From Cloeon dipterum (lineage: Eukaryota; Arthropoda; Insecta; Ephemeroptera; Baetidae), in the NCBI RefSeq assembly GCF_949628265.1, contig NC_088787.1, positions 1,354,501-1,418,500 on the forward strand: a stretch of 64,000 nt of DNA. The letters are read 5' to 3'. Position numbers and translations under genes: made by a program. Shown piece after piece: positions 1 through 10,319 of the stretch (position 1 is the stretch's first letter; each line of letters begins with the position of its first letter). The notes under the pieces were generated by a model. The model had not been told where the DNA came from. It saw nothing but the letters and a program-made list of their open reading frames with translations, and searched no databases.

Positions 1-517
1 ATTGTCAGATTCGGAGAGCTCAAGCTCAAAGGTTTGAATTTGTCATTCAAAGGTGCCGATCCATCGTCACCTTGGGGTTCATTTTCCTGCTCTTTAGTCT
101 CCTCATCCTCGGTGGGAATGGGAGGAGGCGGTCCCATTCTGTCAAAGAATTCCGATTTGGTCAGAACAGGCCGGGAACGAATTTCTACTCCTGGAATAGG
201 CGGGAGCGGTCTTTCATAAAAGCTCTTAGGAAGAGTATCAGGGGTGACGTAGCCGTAATCCGCTGAGGTCGAAGGTTCAGGGTAGATTTCCTCGTAAACC
301 ACATCAGATTGTCTGGCGGGTTCAAAGAGGACCAGCGTGGAGGAGTCGTGGAGGATTTCTTCGGGAATAACAGCGGGAACCTCTTGCCGTTTCTGCCTCT
401 TGACGAACCACAGAAATGCCAAGCCACACAGGACCAAGGTGGACAGGTTGGTCAGGATCAATATCACGTTCAGCACTCGACAAGCGGACATGGCCGGAAG
501 CTTGCCAGAATTTATTT
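1..517 (-). CDS. Yellow-type receptor, final exon (TM helix and signalling tail), partial at left edge
   Basis: Minus-strand exon that begins at 517 after a pyrimidine-rich stretch and AG, and runs off the left edge still open. It starts in phase 1, like exon 4 of the other receptor genes here. A short extracellular stretch leads to a hydrophobic segment (from about SACRVLNVILILTNL through the LCGLAFLWF stretch), then basic KRQKRQ as a stop-transfer signal. The cytoplasmic part contains VVYEEI, DYGYV, SFYERPLPPIP and PPPPIP: YEEI is the classic Src-family SH2 ligand and the proline runs could bind SH3 domains. No convincing Yellow ectodomain exons lie upstream; only a degenerate exon-3-like piece at 942-1037 does. 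The locus may be a broken gene or have unrecognised 5' exons. Homology of the exon is by structure and phase, since sequence identity to gene A and the F-L tails is modest. Confidence 0.6.
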
Positions 518-519
518 CT

Positions 520-1316
520 TAAGGAAATAAATAACAAGCTGAGTTTGGCTGGATCTGCATGCGGAGCTGAAATTGTTTTGAATAATTTCTTAGCAAAAGG
601 GATGGAAAATGGGACGAAAGTAATCATAAGAGTTATGAAAATTTTATCAGATTTGATTGCTAAAGAGGTGACAAATTAGGTCCGTCTTGTATAGCGTCAA
701 ATATATCGATAGAAAAAAATAAATTTAACTCTTAGCAATAGCAAAACGAATTTATTCCACGTGAATTCAAGGAAGCATGGATGATGAGCAAATACTCTAA
801 TAAAATTCTCAAAAATTATCCTAGAAACCAACATATTGTTTAGGGACAGCTACGATTCTATAGACAATTCAGTAAGAGAACGTGAAAGTTATTTTTTAAC
901 ATAAATTTAGAAGATAAAAAGGTATCAATGATAAGACTTACCTAGAGAGAAAAAATAAGCAGAGTTGAGGACAAGAGCCTTTGCTTGAATAATGTTGTGT
1001 ATTTTTCTCACTCTCTGAGCCTCTGCGCTCGCTATTTCTATAATAAACCAACACGGAAGTTAATCGCACATGTTATCGTTGTGATTAATAAAATATTAAT
1101 AAGAAATCATATCGTCTGACTATAAAAGGCAATTTAAAAAATATAACACCTCCTAGCTGTCGTGTATACATTTTTTATCTTATCATTAAAACAGTTTTAA
1201 TAAATCTGGAAATAAAATATCGTGTTTTTAATGTTGAACAAATATTAATATTTATTTATAATAACGCTTAATTAATAGGACCAATTCTGTCTTCATTTGG
1301 TAAGACTTGCAGATTA
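520..1316. other. Intergenic, low-complexity AT-rich
   Basis: Apart from the possible exon fragment at 942-1037, I see no coding signal, RNA gene or clear repeat. Sequence is AT-rich with short runs of A and T. Confidence 0.5.
942..1037 (-). pseudogene. Possible degenerate Yellow exon 3 fragment
   Basis: A minus-strand stretch between a TATAG acceptor and a good donor (CTAG|GTAAGT) is open in one frame and ends in phase 1, as exon 3 does in all Yellow genes of this window. Its end loosely matches the exon-3 end (an LLKA-like segment, then Y-F-F and a terminal Gly), but the first half, with the LDQNGTLW-type motif, is missing. It could instead be a 5'UTR exon or chance. Confidence 0.25.
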
Positions 1317-1466
1317 TTAGATGACCGATTCAGGATCGAGCCTCATTTCTACGTACTTGTCCGGAGTGCGAGGTCCCAAACCGACGTTTTCGTACGGAAC
1401 TCCCGGATTTGCAATGCCGACGTCGTCCTACTCGGCCGGAGCGGAAGGCGCATGTTCCATATGATA
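1317..1466 (-). pseudogene. Relic of a receptor cytoplasmic tail with an in-frame stop
   Basis: On the minus strand this segment reads as the end of a receptor tail. An APAE segment is followed by a TAG where paralogues have the tyrosine of AEYDDV, then DDVG, then a further open stretch with PYENV and KYVEM and a terminal TAA at 1317-1319. The APSxPAEYxDV layout matches the F-L tails, and KYVEM matches LYVEM at the end of gene A's tail. No TM exon is recognisable upstream. I read it as a decayed exon 4, most likely related to gene A. PYENV would be a Grb2-type YxN motif and YVEM a PI3K-type YxxM motif in an intact copy. Confidence 0.6.
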
Positions 1467-1662
1467 GATCTGGTTAGCTGCTTTTGTGGTTAAAAGTTCT
1501 TCCTTATACAAGAGTTTTTGCCAACAGCAGTTATTCTCGTCTCAGTTTTTCCGGTTTTGTTTCGGCCTCACATTATCAAGTGATTAATCGATTTTTAGGA
1601 TATCCTCTGCTTATCGATAATGACGCAGAGCTTATTCTTGTCGAAACTTCCTTATATGTCGG

Positions 1663-1670
1663 TATAAAAG
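1663..1670 (+). promoter_or_regulatory. TATA box of gene A
   Basis: TATAAAAG lies 47 nt upstream of the gene A ATG, implying a transcription start near 1693 and a 5'UTR of under 20 nt. Gene A thus seems to lack the 5'UTR intron seen in the plus array further right. Confidence 0.6.
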
Positions 1671-1709
1671 ACCCGTCCAAGAGAACAAATAAGCATTCGA
1701 CAATCCGTT

Positions 1710-3383
1710 ATGAGCATGCTGACTCCAATCATCGTGGTGACCTTCTCCCTCGGCCTTATTTTCGCGAACGCCGTCGACTTCACAACAGTCTTCGAGTGGG
1801 ACAAATTCGAATACGAGGGAAGCGACGTCCAAGCTAACTACCCTCTCTACATGGCCGTGTTTGGAAAGAGGGTGTTTCTCAGCCTTCATCAGAACGAGGG
1901 CAGTCCCCTGACTTTGGTCTCTCTGCCCATTTCGAATGCGTCTGCTCCGCCTCCGAAACTTACTCCTTTTCCATCCTTGCAATTCCACGTAATGATTTTA
2001 ATTAACCTGATATGTTTCTAGTTAATAATTTTGTGTCTACAGATCAACTACAAGAATAAGTGTGAAACGATTCAGGTTGCCAGGGGCATTGACGTGGACT
2101 CTGCAGGACGGCTTTGGGTTCTAGACGCCGGAAGTTCTAGTTGCCCGTCGAAGCTCTGGATTTTTAATCTTGTTAACAACGATTCAACAGAGCTGGTCCA
2201 CACTTTCCCCAGTTCTGTGATTTCTCACAACTCAAAAAAGAGGATGGTGCATGATTTGGTCCTGGACGAGACCCAAGACGACTGCCTTTCCTTCATTGCT
2301 GATACGAGGAGCGACCACCTCATCGCATTCAGCATGAAATCAAACACGTCCTGGGCGGTGGAGACGCAAGGAGGGAAATTCGTTGCCCTTGGCCTCTCCC
2401 CAGAGAGTCTGTACTTGAGGAAAATAACCGATCAGAATAATCTCTACTCCGTTTCCTTGGCCGAGCTGGAAGCCGGAAGTCGAAGCGTGAATATGACGTC
2501 GTCTATCAGGAACTACACTGAAACGCCCTACAGGATGTTGATAGACACTTGCTGCAACTTGTATGCCGCCTTTCCATACAAGAATTACATCAAAAAGTGG
2601 AAACTTGCGGACCTTTCTAAGGAACAGATTACATATGAGGTAAATATATCTCCCACTAAAAATATAAATTGAAACCAAGCCATTTTCTTTGTAGCACAAG
2701 ACCCTGACATCTACTGTTATTCAATTTACTCTGGCCCTGGACAAATGCGGAAACTTGTGGATGACTGAGGACCAGGGAGATAGCAAGAAGCCGAGATTTA
2801 AGCTACAGATGGCTTCAGTCGGAACAATACCTCGTCAGTTCCTCGGCTTTTCCAGAGAAAAACTCCGTTTAAAGTAACTTTTATAATTTCAGATTGCAAT
2901 ATCTCGGGAGAAAACAGTTCCTCGACCAGTGGAGCAATTTCAGTAATCTGCAACGGAGGAGGTGGCTCCCTCACTAAGCTCTTTCACGAAATGAAAATTT
3001 TATTCTACGCTCTGATCTGCGCTAATGCCTTGAGCTTGGTTTTATTCTGCATTATTATTCTGTGGGCGCTCCTGCTGGTCATGAGGAAGAAAATTTTGAT
3101 CTCAAAGCGAGAACCAGAAGTCGAGATGCAGGAAATTTCCGTTGTTTCTCGTCCTGATGACGTCCAAAATGACTCTGCTGCTTCGCCTGAACAATCGGAC
3201 TCTTCGGAGAGTGATGTGTATGCCGTTCCGGCTGAAGAGATGAACTGTGAGGTCCTTCCAGAACAGGAAAATCTGTACGATGATGTCGGACCTGCAGTGC
3301 AGCCAATCGCCGCTCAAGCGCTTTACGTAGAAATGAAAAGCCCGAGATACTCGCCTAAATCTTTTGTTAATAGCCAGCAGTAA
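1710..3383 (+). CDS. Gene A: Yellow-family transmembrane receptor
   Basis: Four exons: 1710-1988, 2043-2639, 2695-2833, 2893-3383, total 502 codons with stop. Exon 1 encodes a signal peptide (MSMLTPIIVVTFSLGLIFANA) and the N-terminal Yellow motif VDFTTVFEW with YMAVFGKRVFLSL. Exon 2 holds the Yellow/MRJP core, including GRLWVLDAG, MVHDLVLDE and the RMLID region. Exon 3 ends in phase 1 at CCTC|GTCAGT; this donor is chosen because it keeps exon 4 open, while a later GT at 2874 does not. Exon 4 has a glycine/serine-rich juxtamembrane stretch, a TM helix of about 25 residues around 2997-3085, basic MRKK, and a tail with DVYAVP, NLYDDV and LYVEM (a YxxM PI3K-type motif). Secreted Yellow proteins have no such anchor. 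Polyadenylation signal AATAAA near 3423. Function is not known; receptor signalling is inferred from the tail. Confidence 0.88.
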
Positions 3384-3694
3384 GGAGATAATATATATGT
3401 AAATTTTATTCAAGAGACTCAAATAAAATATATGAAAAACACGTGAACATTTTTATTTAACCAACCCAGTATCTGCTAGAGACTTAGTCTGATAATTAAA
3501 TTGCCTGTGTTCTCTTTTATAACTTTAAAAATTGCAAAAACACGATCACGTTCAATTTTACACTGTGTGACGCTTGGCTGCGTAAATTAAGAAAAGGTAT
3601 GCAATCGGCGCTACAATAACGGCCAGCATGTTGCATACTTTTTAAAGACATGGTTCTCGTATAAATATAGAAATCAACATTATATTTAAACTCT
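3384..3694. other. 3'UTR of gene A and intergenic DNA
   Basis: AATAAA at about 3423 marks the likely end of the gene A transcript. The rest is AT-rich with no coding signal seen. Confidence 0.5.
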
Positions 3695-3880
3695 GTCTTT
3701 GACGAAGTTTCTGAGCACACCAATCGATTCCTGAGGGTGGAATTAAAAATTAAATAAAATGGATATTTTATCTAGCCAAAAAGTGCAGCGCAACGTGTGA
3801 AATTTTTTCCCGCCAAAAAATTATGAATTTAAAAGTGAGAAGTGCGTGTGCGTGAGAGCTGGCTGGATCTGCCAAAGAAG
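3695..3880 (+). mobile_element. Half copy of a foldback/MITE-like element
   Basis: The stretch beginning TTTGACGAAGTTTCTGAG and continuing through AAATGGATAT and AAAAAGTGCAGCGCAACG matches one arm of the inverted-repeat element at 42090-42458. Only one arm is present here, suggesting a solo terminal repeat or a truncated insertion. No transposase is present. Confidence 0.55.
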
Positions 3881-4113
3881 TCGTTCGTACAGGCGGTCTC
3901 TCTGCAAGTGCTCAAAGAACGGACTCATCTGGCGCAGTAGAAAATAATTCTCTAATACTCCTACCTGATTTTAATTTATTTCACTTCTAATAAAGAAATT
4001 AAAATAAAAAACCTATTTTCAAGATGGTTTTTGGACTGGTTAAAAGAAAAAGTGAATAATTTAACCGGTTGAGTATTCAATTTTTATTGAAAACCTCGGA
4101 CAAACATCCAAGA

Positions 4114-7100
4114 CTACTCGTTTTCGAGGTTGCACAGCTTTCCACGGAAGCCGGGCAGGCAGTTGCACTCCCAGGGTTGGTCGCAGGTGCCGTTGACGCA
4201 GCCAGGGTTGGGTTGGCACTTATCGCAGTTGTCGCCCTTCCAGCCGACCTTGCAGCGGCACTCGCCAGGTTTTAGGCAGAAACCGTGCTCCAGGTTGCAC
4301 TTCTCGGAGCACACGGCTGCGTATAAAATTAGAAAAAAAAATATTTAGGGAAGACTTAAACTAGATTTTATCCCAAAGGCTAGACCTACTTTTATTGCAA
4401 AGAGTTCCCTTCCAGCCTTCTTCGCAGGTGCACTCCCAGGGCTTGCTGCAGGTGCCGTGCATGCAGCCAGGGTAGGCGTGGCACTCGTCACAGTTTTCTC
4501 CCTTCCAGCCGACCTTGCAGCGGCACTCGCCAGGTTTCAGGCAGAATCCGTGCTCCACATTGCACTTCTCAGAGCAAATGGCTGCAAAAAATAAAATAAA
4601 TAAAACATTTCAGCATAAAACATAGACACCCGAGGAAATACACCTATTGACACAGGCTGTTCAACAGTATATCATCCTGATATCCTGAAGGGTATAAATT
4701 CCTTGCTAAGTAATTTTCATTTCATGGTGAATTACCTTTGTCGCAGAGTTCTCCCTCCCAACCAGCCTCACAATTGCACTGCCCTGGCTCGATGCAAGTT
4801 CCTTGCACGCAGCCAGGAGCAGTCTGGCACTGATCGCAGTTTTCGCCCTTCCAGCCACTCTTGCAAAGACACTCGCCAGGCTTCTCGCAAAATCCGTGCT
4901 CCTTGTGACACTTCACCGAGCAGACGGCTATTGGAAGAAATAAATGATCAAACGCGCAATTTTTTCTTCAATAAGACCTACTTTTGTTGCAGAGAATTCC
5001 CTCAAAGCCTTCTTGGCAGGTGCACTCCCAGGGTTGGTTGCAGGTGCCGTGGACGCAGCCAGGGTAGGGGTGGCATTCGTCGCAGTTTTCACCCTTCCAA
5101 CCCATTTCGCAGAAGCACTCAGCCGACTCTAAGCAGGAGCCATGCTCCTCGTGACACGAATTCGAACAATCTGATGCAAAAAAAATTTGCGACTGAATTT
5201 TGATGATTCTTACTGAAGATTTGTCAAAATTTGATAGATATTCCTTGCAATTGGCTTTTCTTATATTTAATTATGTAAAAAAGAGGAAATTTTGGACAAC
5301 AAATAAATACAGAAGAATTACGCTTCTACTCTCTAACACAACAATCCCCAGCAAGAGATTAGATATCCTTCAGGATATCCGAAAGATCTCCAAGAGATAT
5401 CCAAAAGTTATCCGGATTTCAAAAAGATAAACAACCTTTTTAACAGCCTATGTCAATATGCGGATATCCATTGATATCCAGAGGATATCCTCGGATAACC
5501 AATATCTTGCCGGGCTCAGATGAGAAACCCACACAGAAAACAAATATTTATTTAACGTTAATTGAACTAACCGCGGCCTCCAAGGCTCTGGATGTGGCGC
5601 TTATCGAAGTCTTCAGAAGCCTGAATCTCGGAATTTTATAAGAATCACACAGCATCAACCACAGAGTATCATTTTGGTCCAAGGCAAGAGTAATCGACGA
5701 AGAATACAACCGGCGTAGAGTGAGCTAAAACATGCTCCACGTGAGGAGATTAGTTTTAATATCCTCTAAATGTAAGTTACCTGAAAAAATCGCTGCTCCT
5801 TGAAAGGCTGGGAAATTTTCCAAGTGGCGCTGTAGTTTTTGTGCGGAAAGGTGGCAAACATATTTCCATAATTGTCGATAACGGTTCTTTTAGGACTTGC
5901 GGTCCAGTTTCCAATTGGTCTTGGATGTACTGTCAGGGTTCCGTTCCTAAGTTCATCCGCGGATACCGAATAAAGTTGGTTGTAATGTGCAAGGAAGATC
6001 TGTCTCGGTTCATTCTTGGGTGAAATGGAAATCGCAGTACCGAAAACTCGAGGCGTGTGTACCAGCCACGATTTGTTCTTCTCCAAGTGAAAAACAACGA
6101 TTTGTTCCGCTTTCATCCGTGTGATGTAGGCAAACCACCCGTTCGGCGTCTCATCAAGCACCAGGTCGTGTAGATAATCTTGGACAGGTAACTCGTGTTC
6201 AAGTTCAAGCGTATCGTTGTCCAGATTGAAAAGCCACAGTTTGGTCGCACAAACGTCGTTTCCGCTGTCCAAAACCCAGAGCCGACCAACGGCATCCACT
6301 TCCAGCCCTCTTGCAGCTTGGATCTTGCTGCAATTCCCTCGTTCCTGTAAAAATATCAGTCGAGTATAGTTTTAGACAAGGGTACTCATTTGTTTGACAG
6401 TTTTTAGCACCATGCAGGACCCTGATTCGCGCGAGCGTCAGATAGGGATGGCGTCTGGAAGTTACAAAACAGCTAATTAGCCCGGTAATTTGTGAATCAA
6501 CCGTTCGATTGCACATCAGGCTGATGGAAATGTAACAAAATTCGTGGAAATGAAATTATTAGGTTAGCGCGCCTCTTTTTCGACGCTTCTGATTGGCCTC
6601 CATTATTTCGGTGCCATAATGAATTCTGACCGGCGGGAAAACCAACACAGATCGCAACCCAGCCCCCGGTGGGAATTAAGACTGCGCAGAAGTTTTTGAT
6701 TTAGTTCACGCATGCGCAGTGACAAGTTTCAGCCTCTCTGAAGGATGAAGAATCGATCTGAATATACTGCGCATGCTTAAGTAAAGCACAAGTCTACTGG
6801 GCAGCCTCAAAATGGGCGAATATTCACACAACTATAAAAAGTTAATTTAAGCACTTTAAAACCCAGATTGAGGCTACGCAGAAGGTGTTAGTTTATAAGA
6901 AAATATACGCGGGAATGAAATTATTAGGTCAGCACGCATCTTTTTCAACGCTTCTGATTGGCCGCTGGACCGTCTCCTGATTGGCCTCCATTATTTCGGT
7001 GCCATTTTGAATTCTGACAGGCGGGAATCAACACAGATCGCTTTGGTATTTAGAAATCAGTGCGGATGATTTCCTCGTTTTTTTTAATTGTTTAAAAAAC

Positions 7101-7463
7101 TGACAATTGAAATTTGAGGTGAATATTTCAAAATCTACTTACATGCATGTCCAATGATGGAAATATTGTGAGTTTCGGGGGCGCAGAGGATGCACTGCTT
7201 GTCGGCACCGACACCACAGTCGCGGGAGTAAATCGAGATCTATAAAGGCTGATGAATATTCTTGTTCCGTAGACAGCCATGTAACGAGGATCAAAGAAAT
7301 CTTGTTTGTCTTGCACGACTTGTGCATCGTATTCCATTGCATCCCACCCGTAAACGAAAATGACTTTCTCTTCAGGTAAACCCATGACAGTGAGGTTAAA
7401 GGCAGTTGTCATTACGGGCAGGCCCAGCAAGAAAACGGTGGTGAGGATTCGAATCGCAGCCAT
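4114..7463 (-). CDS. Gene B: secreted Yellow-domain protein with four DOS-type EGF pairs
   Basis: Seven exons on the minus strand: 7463-7143, 6344-5781, 5724-5572, 5192-4982, 4927-4736, 4581-4390, 4316-4114, total 612 codons with stop. Exon 1 encodes a signal peptide and [13 protein letters not shown]; exon 2 the Yellow core ([25 protein letters not shown]); exon 3 the C-terminal LDQNDTLW motif. Exons 4-7 each encode two EGF-like repeats of the form GECxCKxGWKGxxCDxC, PGCxxGTC, ECxCxxGWxGxLC, as in DOS motifs of Delta/Jagged and DLK1 ligands. Exons 5 and 6 are both 192 nt and symmetric (phase 1-1), so they can duplicate without breaking frame. Exon 3 ends in phase 0, so I start exon 4 at 5192 (phase 0) rather than at the weaker-fitting 5170. 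No TM helix: secreted. Binding to Notch is inference from motif similarity. Confidence 0.85.
5340..5525. repeat. GGATATCC-rich intron repeat
   Basis: This part of gene B intron 3 contains many near-palindromic GATATCC/GGATATC units and ends in TCTTGCCGGG. Related tracts occur at about 4655-4700 (gene B intron), 9556-9730 (gene C intron 1) and 14100-14140. They share the GGATATCC core and the closing TTTCTTGCCGGGT-like segment. Confidence 0.6.
6550..7040. repeat. Direct repeat pair in gene B intron 1
   Basis: Two direct copies of about 100-120 nt, at about 6550-6655 and 6912-7040, share AAATTATTAGGT, CGACGCTTCTGATTGGCC, CCTCCATTATTTCGGTGCCAT and GGCGGGAA with CAACACAGATCGC. The second copy has a short internal insertion repeating CTGATTGGCC. 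The pair could be LTR-like ends of a small element or a local duplication. Confidence 0.6.
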
Positions 7464-7518
7464 GCTTCCTCAACCTACACGCGTTGAAGACTGGCGTAAG
7501 GAGCGCGCAGGCTGTGCA

Positions 7519-7526
7519 TTTTTATA
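7519..7526 (-). promoter_or_regulatory. TATA box of gene B
   Basis: TATAAAAA on the minus strand about 56 nt upstream of the gene B ATG (7463), followed by a GC-containing 5'UTR. Position and sequence fit a core promoter. Confidence 0.5.
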
Positions 7527-7544
7527 CCAGACGAGAAATTAATG

Positions 7545-8590
7545 CAAGGGGAAAGGGAAACAGACTTATCTAGCGAGCGACGAGTTAACTAAAAATAAAA
7601 AAGCTTGTGAGCTAAAGGTTTTAACAAAACATTATAAATAATATTCAACGAATTCTCAAGAAGATAGAGAAAAAACTATTAATTCTAGATGTTGTTCTAT
7701 TTTCAGCAGTTCGCGAAAAACCACAAAAAATCTAGACACGCACACGTGCTATAAGAAAATTTGAGCTGCTAAACTAGAGCATGAGATTACGCCGAAAAGG
7801 CTACCAGATAGTGTCACCCATTATTGTGCTCTTGACCTTTTCCCATCTCCGAATTATGGAAATAAATAACACTCCTAATTGATGTCGAGAATAAAAATTG
7901 GTTGAAATTCAGACCATTTCAATTTTTCACATCTCAAATTGTTGTTGAGCGAGTGAAATTTATCTGTTTGGTATTGTTGTGGCCGAACAATAAAATGGCA
8001 CAGATCATGATCACGACTGGCACCTGTTTATTTAATAAATAGATGCAACAAAAATATTAAATCGATTTCAAAGAGTGAAAATTATTTATTTAATTATTTT
8101 CTATTCAGGAGAATCCACGCAACATAAATAGAGATTAATTATTTATCTTTTTGTGTCGTTTGGATTATTTTTTAAATTGGTTCATAACCAGGCACGAGTA
8201 GGGACGTACGTGTAGTAAAGGTCGCAGCCTTGACGTGTTGTTTGTTTCGTCGGCCAGAGGCTGGCGCCCTTTGCTCCACGAAAAGTCTGCGCAATTTAAC
8301 AAAAAATAAACGTGGCCCCATTTTCGTGGCGTGGCTGACCGTGAAAACAAGGCTCGCGGCCTGATATTTTGAGTTTTTATTTAATTCAAATGATTTATTT
8401 CTTTATAAAACAAGAAAAATCTGCAACTTAACCACTAACTATCTCCAAGGATTTACGTCCAGGCCGTAAATTAATTCATTTTGATCTATGTTTAATGTCC
8501 AAGGAAAAAGTTAAAAAGAAAAGTCATATATTTAATTTAACTACAGGTATTTAGAATTTTATTTAGATATCAATAAAAATTTTCCAAGAC
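7545..8590. other. Intergenic between genes B and C, with blocks shared across the minus array
   Basis: No gene seen. A block near 7940-8040 (GTGGCCGAACAATAAAATGG, then ATCATGATCACG) recurs near 10440-10530, 14400-14490 and 17320-17390. A block near 8190-8300 (GACGTACGTG, GTTGTTTGTTTCG, GGCTGGCGCCC) recurs near 10850-10915 and 14930-14990. These are remnants of the duplicated unit or conserved regulatory DNA. Confidence 0.45.
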
Positions 8591-8599
8591 TAATAATTT

Positions 8600-8682
8600 T
8601 CGAAGTCACACAGCTTTCCAGGTTCCGCAGGTCACAGGTGCCATGGACGCAGCCAGGGCCAGGCTTTCACACCGCACCTTTT
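8600..8682 (-). pseudogene. Decayed DOS/EGF exon of gene C
   Basis: The minus strand shows the end of a DOS-type exon, with GGCTGCGTCCATGGCACCTG (the GCVHGTC motif) and GGAAAGCTGTGTGACTTCGA (the KLC end). The segment that should encode the [10 protein letters not shown] part between them has been deleted, and the upstream half of the exon is missing. Neither phase-compatible entry gives an EGF reading frame. Compare the intact exons at 4114-4316, 11088-11287 and 15141-15340. Confidence 0.65.
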
Positions 8683-10087
8683 GTCATTAAAAAGATATTT
8701 CACGAGATTTTAGTGAATTTCGAAGAATCTCACCTGGCGAGGAGGATTCGGTGCCAACCACAGCCTTCAAAATCCTGTATTTTGGATGTTTCGGCAGCAT
8801 ATAGTCAGGATCGCACACCGTCAACCAGAGAGTGTCATTGCTGTTCAGGGCAAAAGAAAATGACCCTCCAGAATAAGCTTTTGCGGCCTAAAACACATAT
8901 GAACCGATCCAAAACAGTTTGTATTCAATTCTTGCTGTATGATGATTTAATTACCTGATAATAACGATGCTCCTGCAATGGCTGCGACATGTTCCAAGAA
9001 GTAATGTAGTTTTTGCCCCAAATGGATGCATACAAGGTCCCAGCTTTGTCCACCGCCATTCTATTAGGAAACGAACTCAATGTTCCAGCAATCCGTGTGG
9101 GACTTGCAGTTCGAATTCCGTTCCGAAGTTCATCCACGGAATACGAAACAACTTCGCCGGAGCTGTAATTGCCGAGGAAGAGCTGTCTCGGTTCTCCCTT
9201 AGGGGAGAGGGCAATGGAAAAACCCTCCACCCTGGGAGTGTCAACCTTCCACGATTGCTTCGATTTCAGGCTGAAGACGAACATGTGACTGTCGTGGTAG
9301 TAAGGCGTCATGTAGGCGAAGAATCCGTGCGGCGTCTCGTCCACCACCATGTCGCGAATTTGAAAGTCAAAAGGATAAGTGTGTTCGAGTTCGCGATGGT
9401 CGTTAGCTAGGTTGAAAATCAACAGTTTGGGGGGACAATCGAAGGTGCCGCTGTCGTGCACCCACAGCCGCCCAACAGAGTCCACTTCCAGTCCTCTTGC
9501 AGCGTGAATTGTACTGCGGCAATCGCCCATTCTCTGCAACAAATTATGTGGATCTAACTTCCTAGCAAGAGGATATCCTGAAGACATATACTTTTGAACA
9601 GCATATGTCAGAGGTGGAAATCTATTTTCTTGCCGAGGATATTCAAAGAATATCCAGAAGATATACTTATGAACAGCCCATATGTCAATAGGCGGATATC
9701 CTCGGATATCCACTTTCTTGCCGGGTTGCGATAATTCAATTTTGACAAAATACTGACGTGATGGATCCAGGATGGGTATGCAGAGAGCTTCGGGCTGGTG
9801 CCAAGATTGGCGCTGCTTGTCGGCAAATACACCAGACTCGCCGGAAGGTGAGTGTCTTTAGAATTGTACAAGCTGAGGAAAATCCTATGGCCGTACACAG
9901 CCATGTAATTAGGCTGGATTTCGTCTGGTTTGAAAGATCTGTGTACCAGGGCCTCTTTCCTGACCGCCTCGGATGGCGGCCAATAGTAAGCCATTACTTC
10001 CGGCCACTCGTAGACCGTTGTGAAGTCGACGGCGGTAGCCAAGGACAGGAAGACAAGGAAAATGGCAACGGAAATCGCACGAGTCAT
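8667..10087 (-). CDS. Gene C: secreted Yellow-domain protein that has lost its EGF tail
   Basis: Exons 10087-9758, 9533-8955 and 8887-8734, then probably a very short last exon 8677-8667 that adds three residues before TGA (about 357 aa). Exon 1 encodes a signal peptide (MTRAISVAIFLVFLSLATA) and VDFTTVYEW; exon 2 the Yellow core (GRLWVHDSGTFDC, IRDMVVDETPHG, RQLFLGNY); exon 3 the LNSNDTLW motif. Exon 3 ends CCAG|GTGAG in phase 1, exactly as in D and E, but the DOS exon that should follow is decayed. If the short last exon is not used, read-through of the donor also ends after a few residues. The product would be a plain secreted Yellow protein, the ancestral form in appearance. Whether it is still functional is uncertain, but its three main exons are intact. 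Confidence 0.82.
9556..9730. repeat. GGATATCC-rich intron repeat, copy in gene C
   Basis: Two imperfect sub-copies sharing TTTTGAACAGCATATGTCA-like and GGATATCCTCGGATATCC segments, each closing with TTTCTTGCCG. Same family as the tract in gene B intron 3. Confidence 0.6.
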
Positions 10088-10205
10088 GTTTCAGCGTTTT
10101 CCAACTTTTGACATAAGAATTCCACACTTCTTAAACCGGTACTTTTATAAAAGAGATGGGGGAGATAATGGATCAGAAATTAATAAGAACGCAGTTTACT
10201 CACCG

Positions 10206-10275
10206 ATGAATGATTCGCAAGAGGAGCTGCTGATCGACTCGCATTCAATAACAACGTCTGCTCCTTTTTATATCC
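10206..10275 (-). promoter_or_regulatory. Promoter and non-coding first exon of gene C
   Basis: Minus strand: GGATATAAAAAGGAGCAGACG as TATA region, then a short leader ending CTTGCGAATCATTCATCG before GTGAGT at 10205. A matching acceptor (GTCAAAAG|TTGGAAAACG) lies 15-20 nt upstream of the ATG at 10087. Genes D and E show the same leader layout. Confidence 0.55.
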
Positions 10276-10319
10276 GACAAAAACACGAAGAGAAGAAGGG
10301 GACAGACTAATTTTTGGGG

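Noticed and set aside
2834-2892. Alternative donor at 2874 for gene A exon 3
   Set aside because: It would put exon 4 in a frame that stops before the TM helix; the donor at 2834 keeps the whole exon open.
5170-5170. Alternative acceptor for gene B exon 4 at 5170
   Set aside because: Exon 3 ends in phase 0 at its only good donor, and joining to 5170 would break the EGF frame; 5192 keeps it.
4069-5203. Plus-strand open frames across the EGF exons
   Set aside because: Antisense shadows of the DOS-type EGF exons, which have correct splice sites and conserved cysteines on the minus strand.
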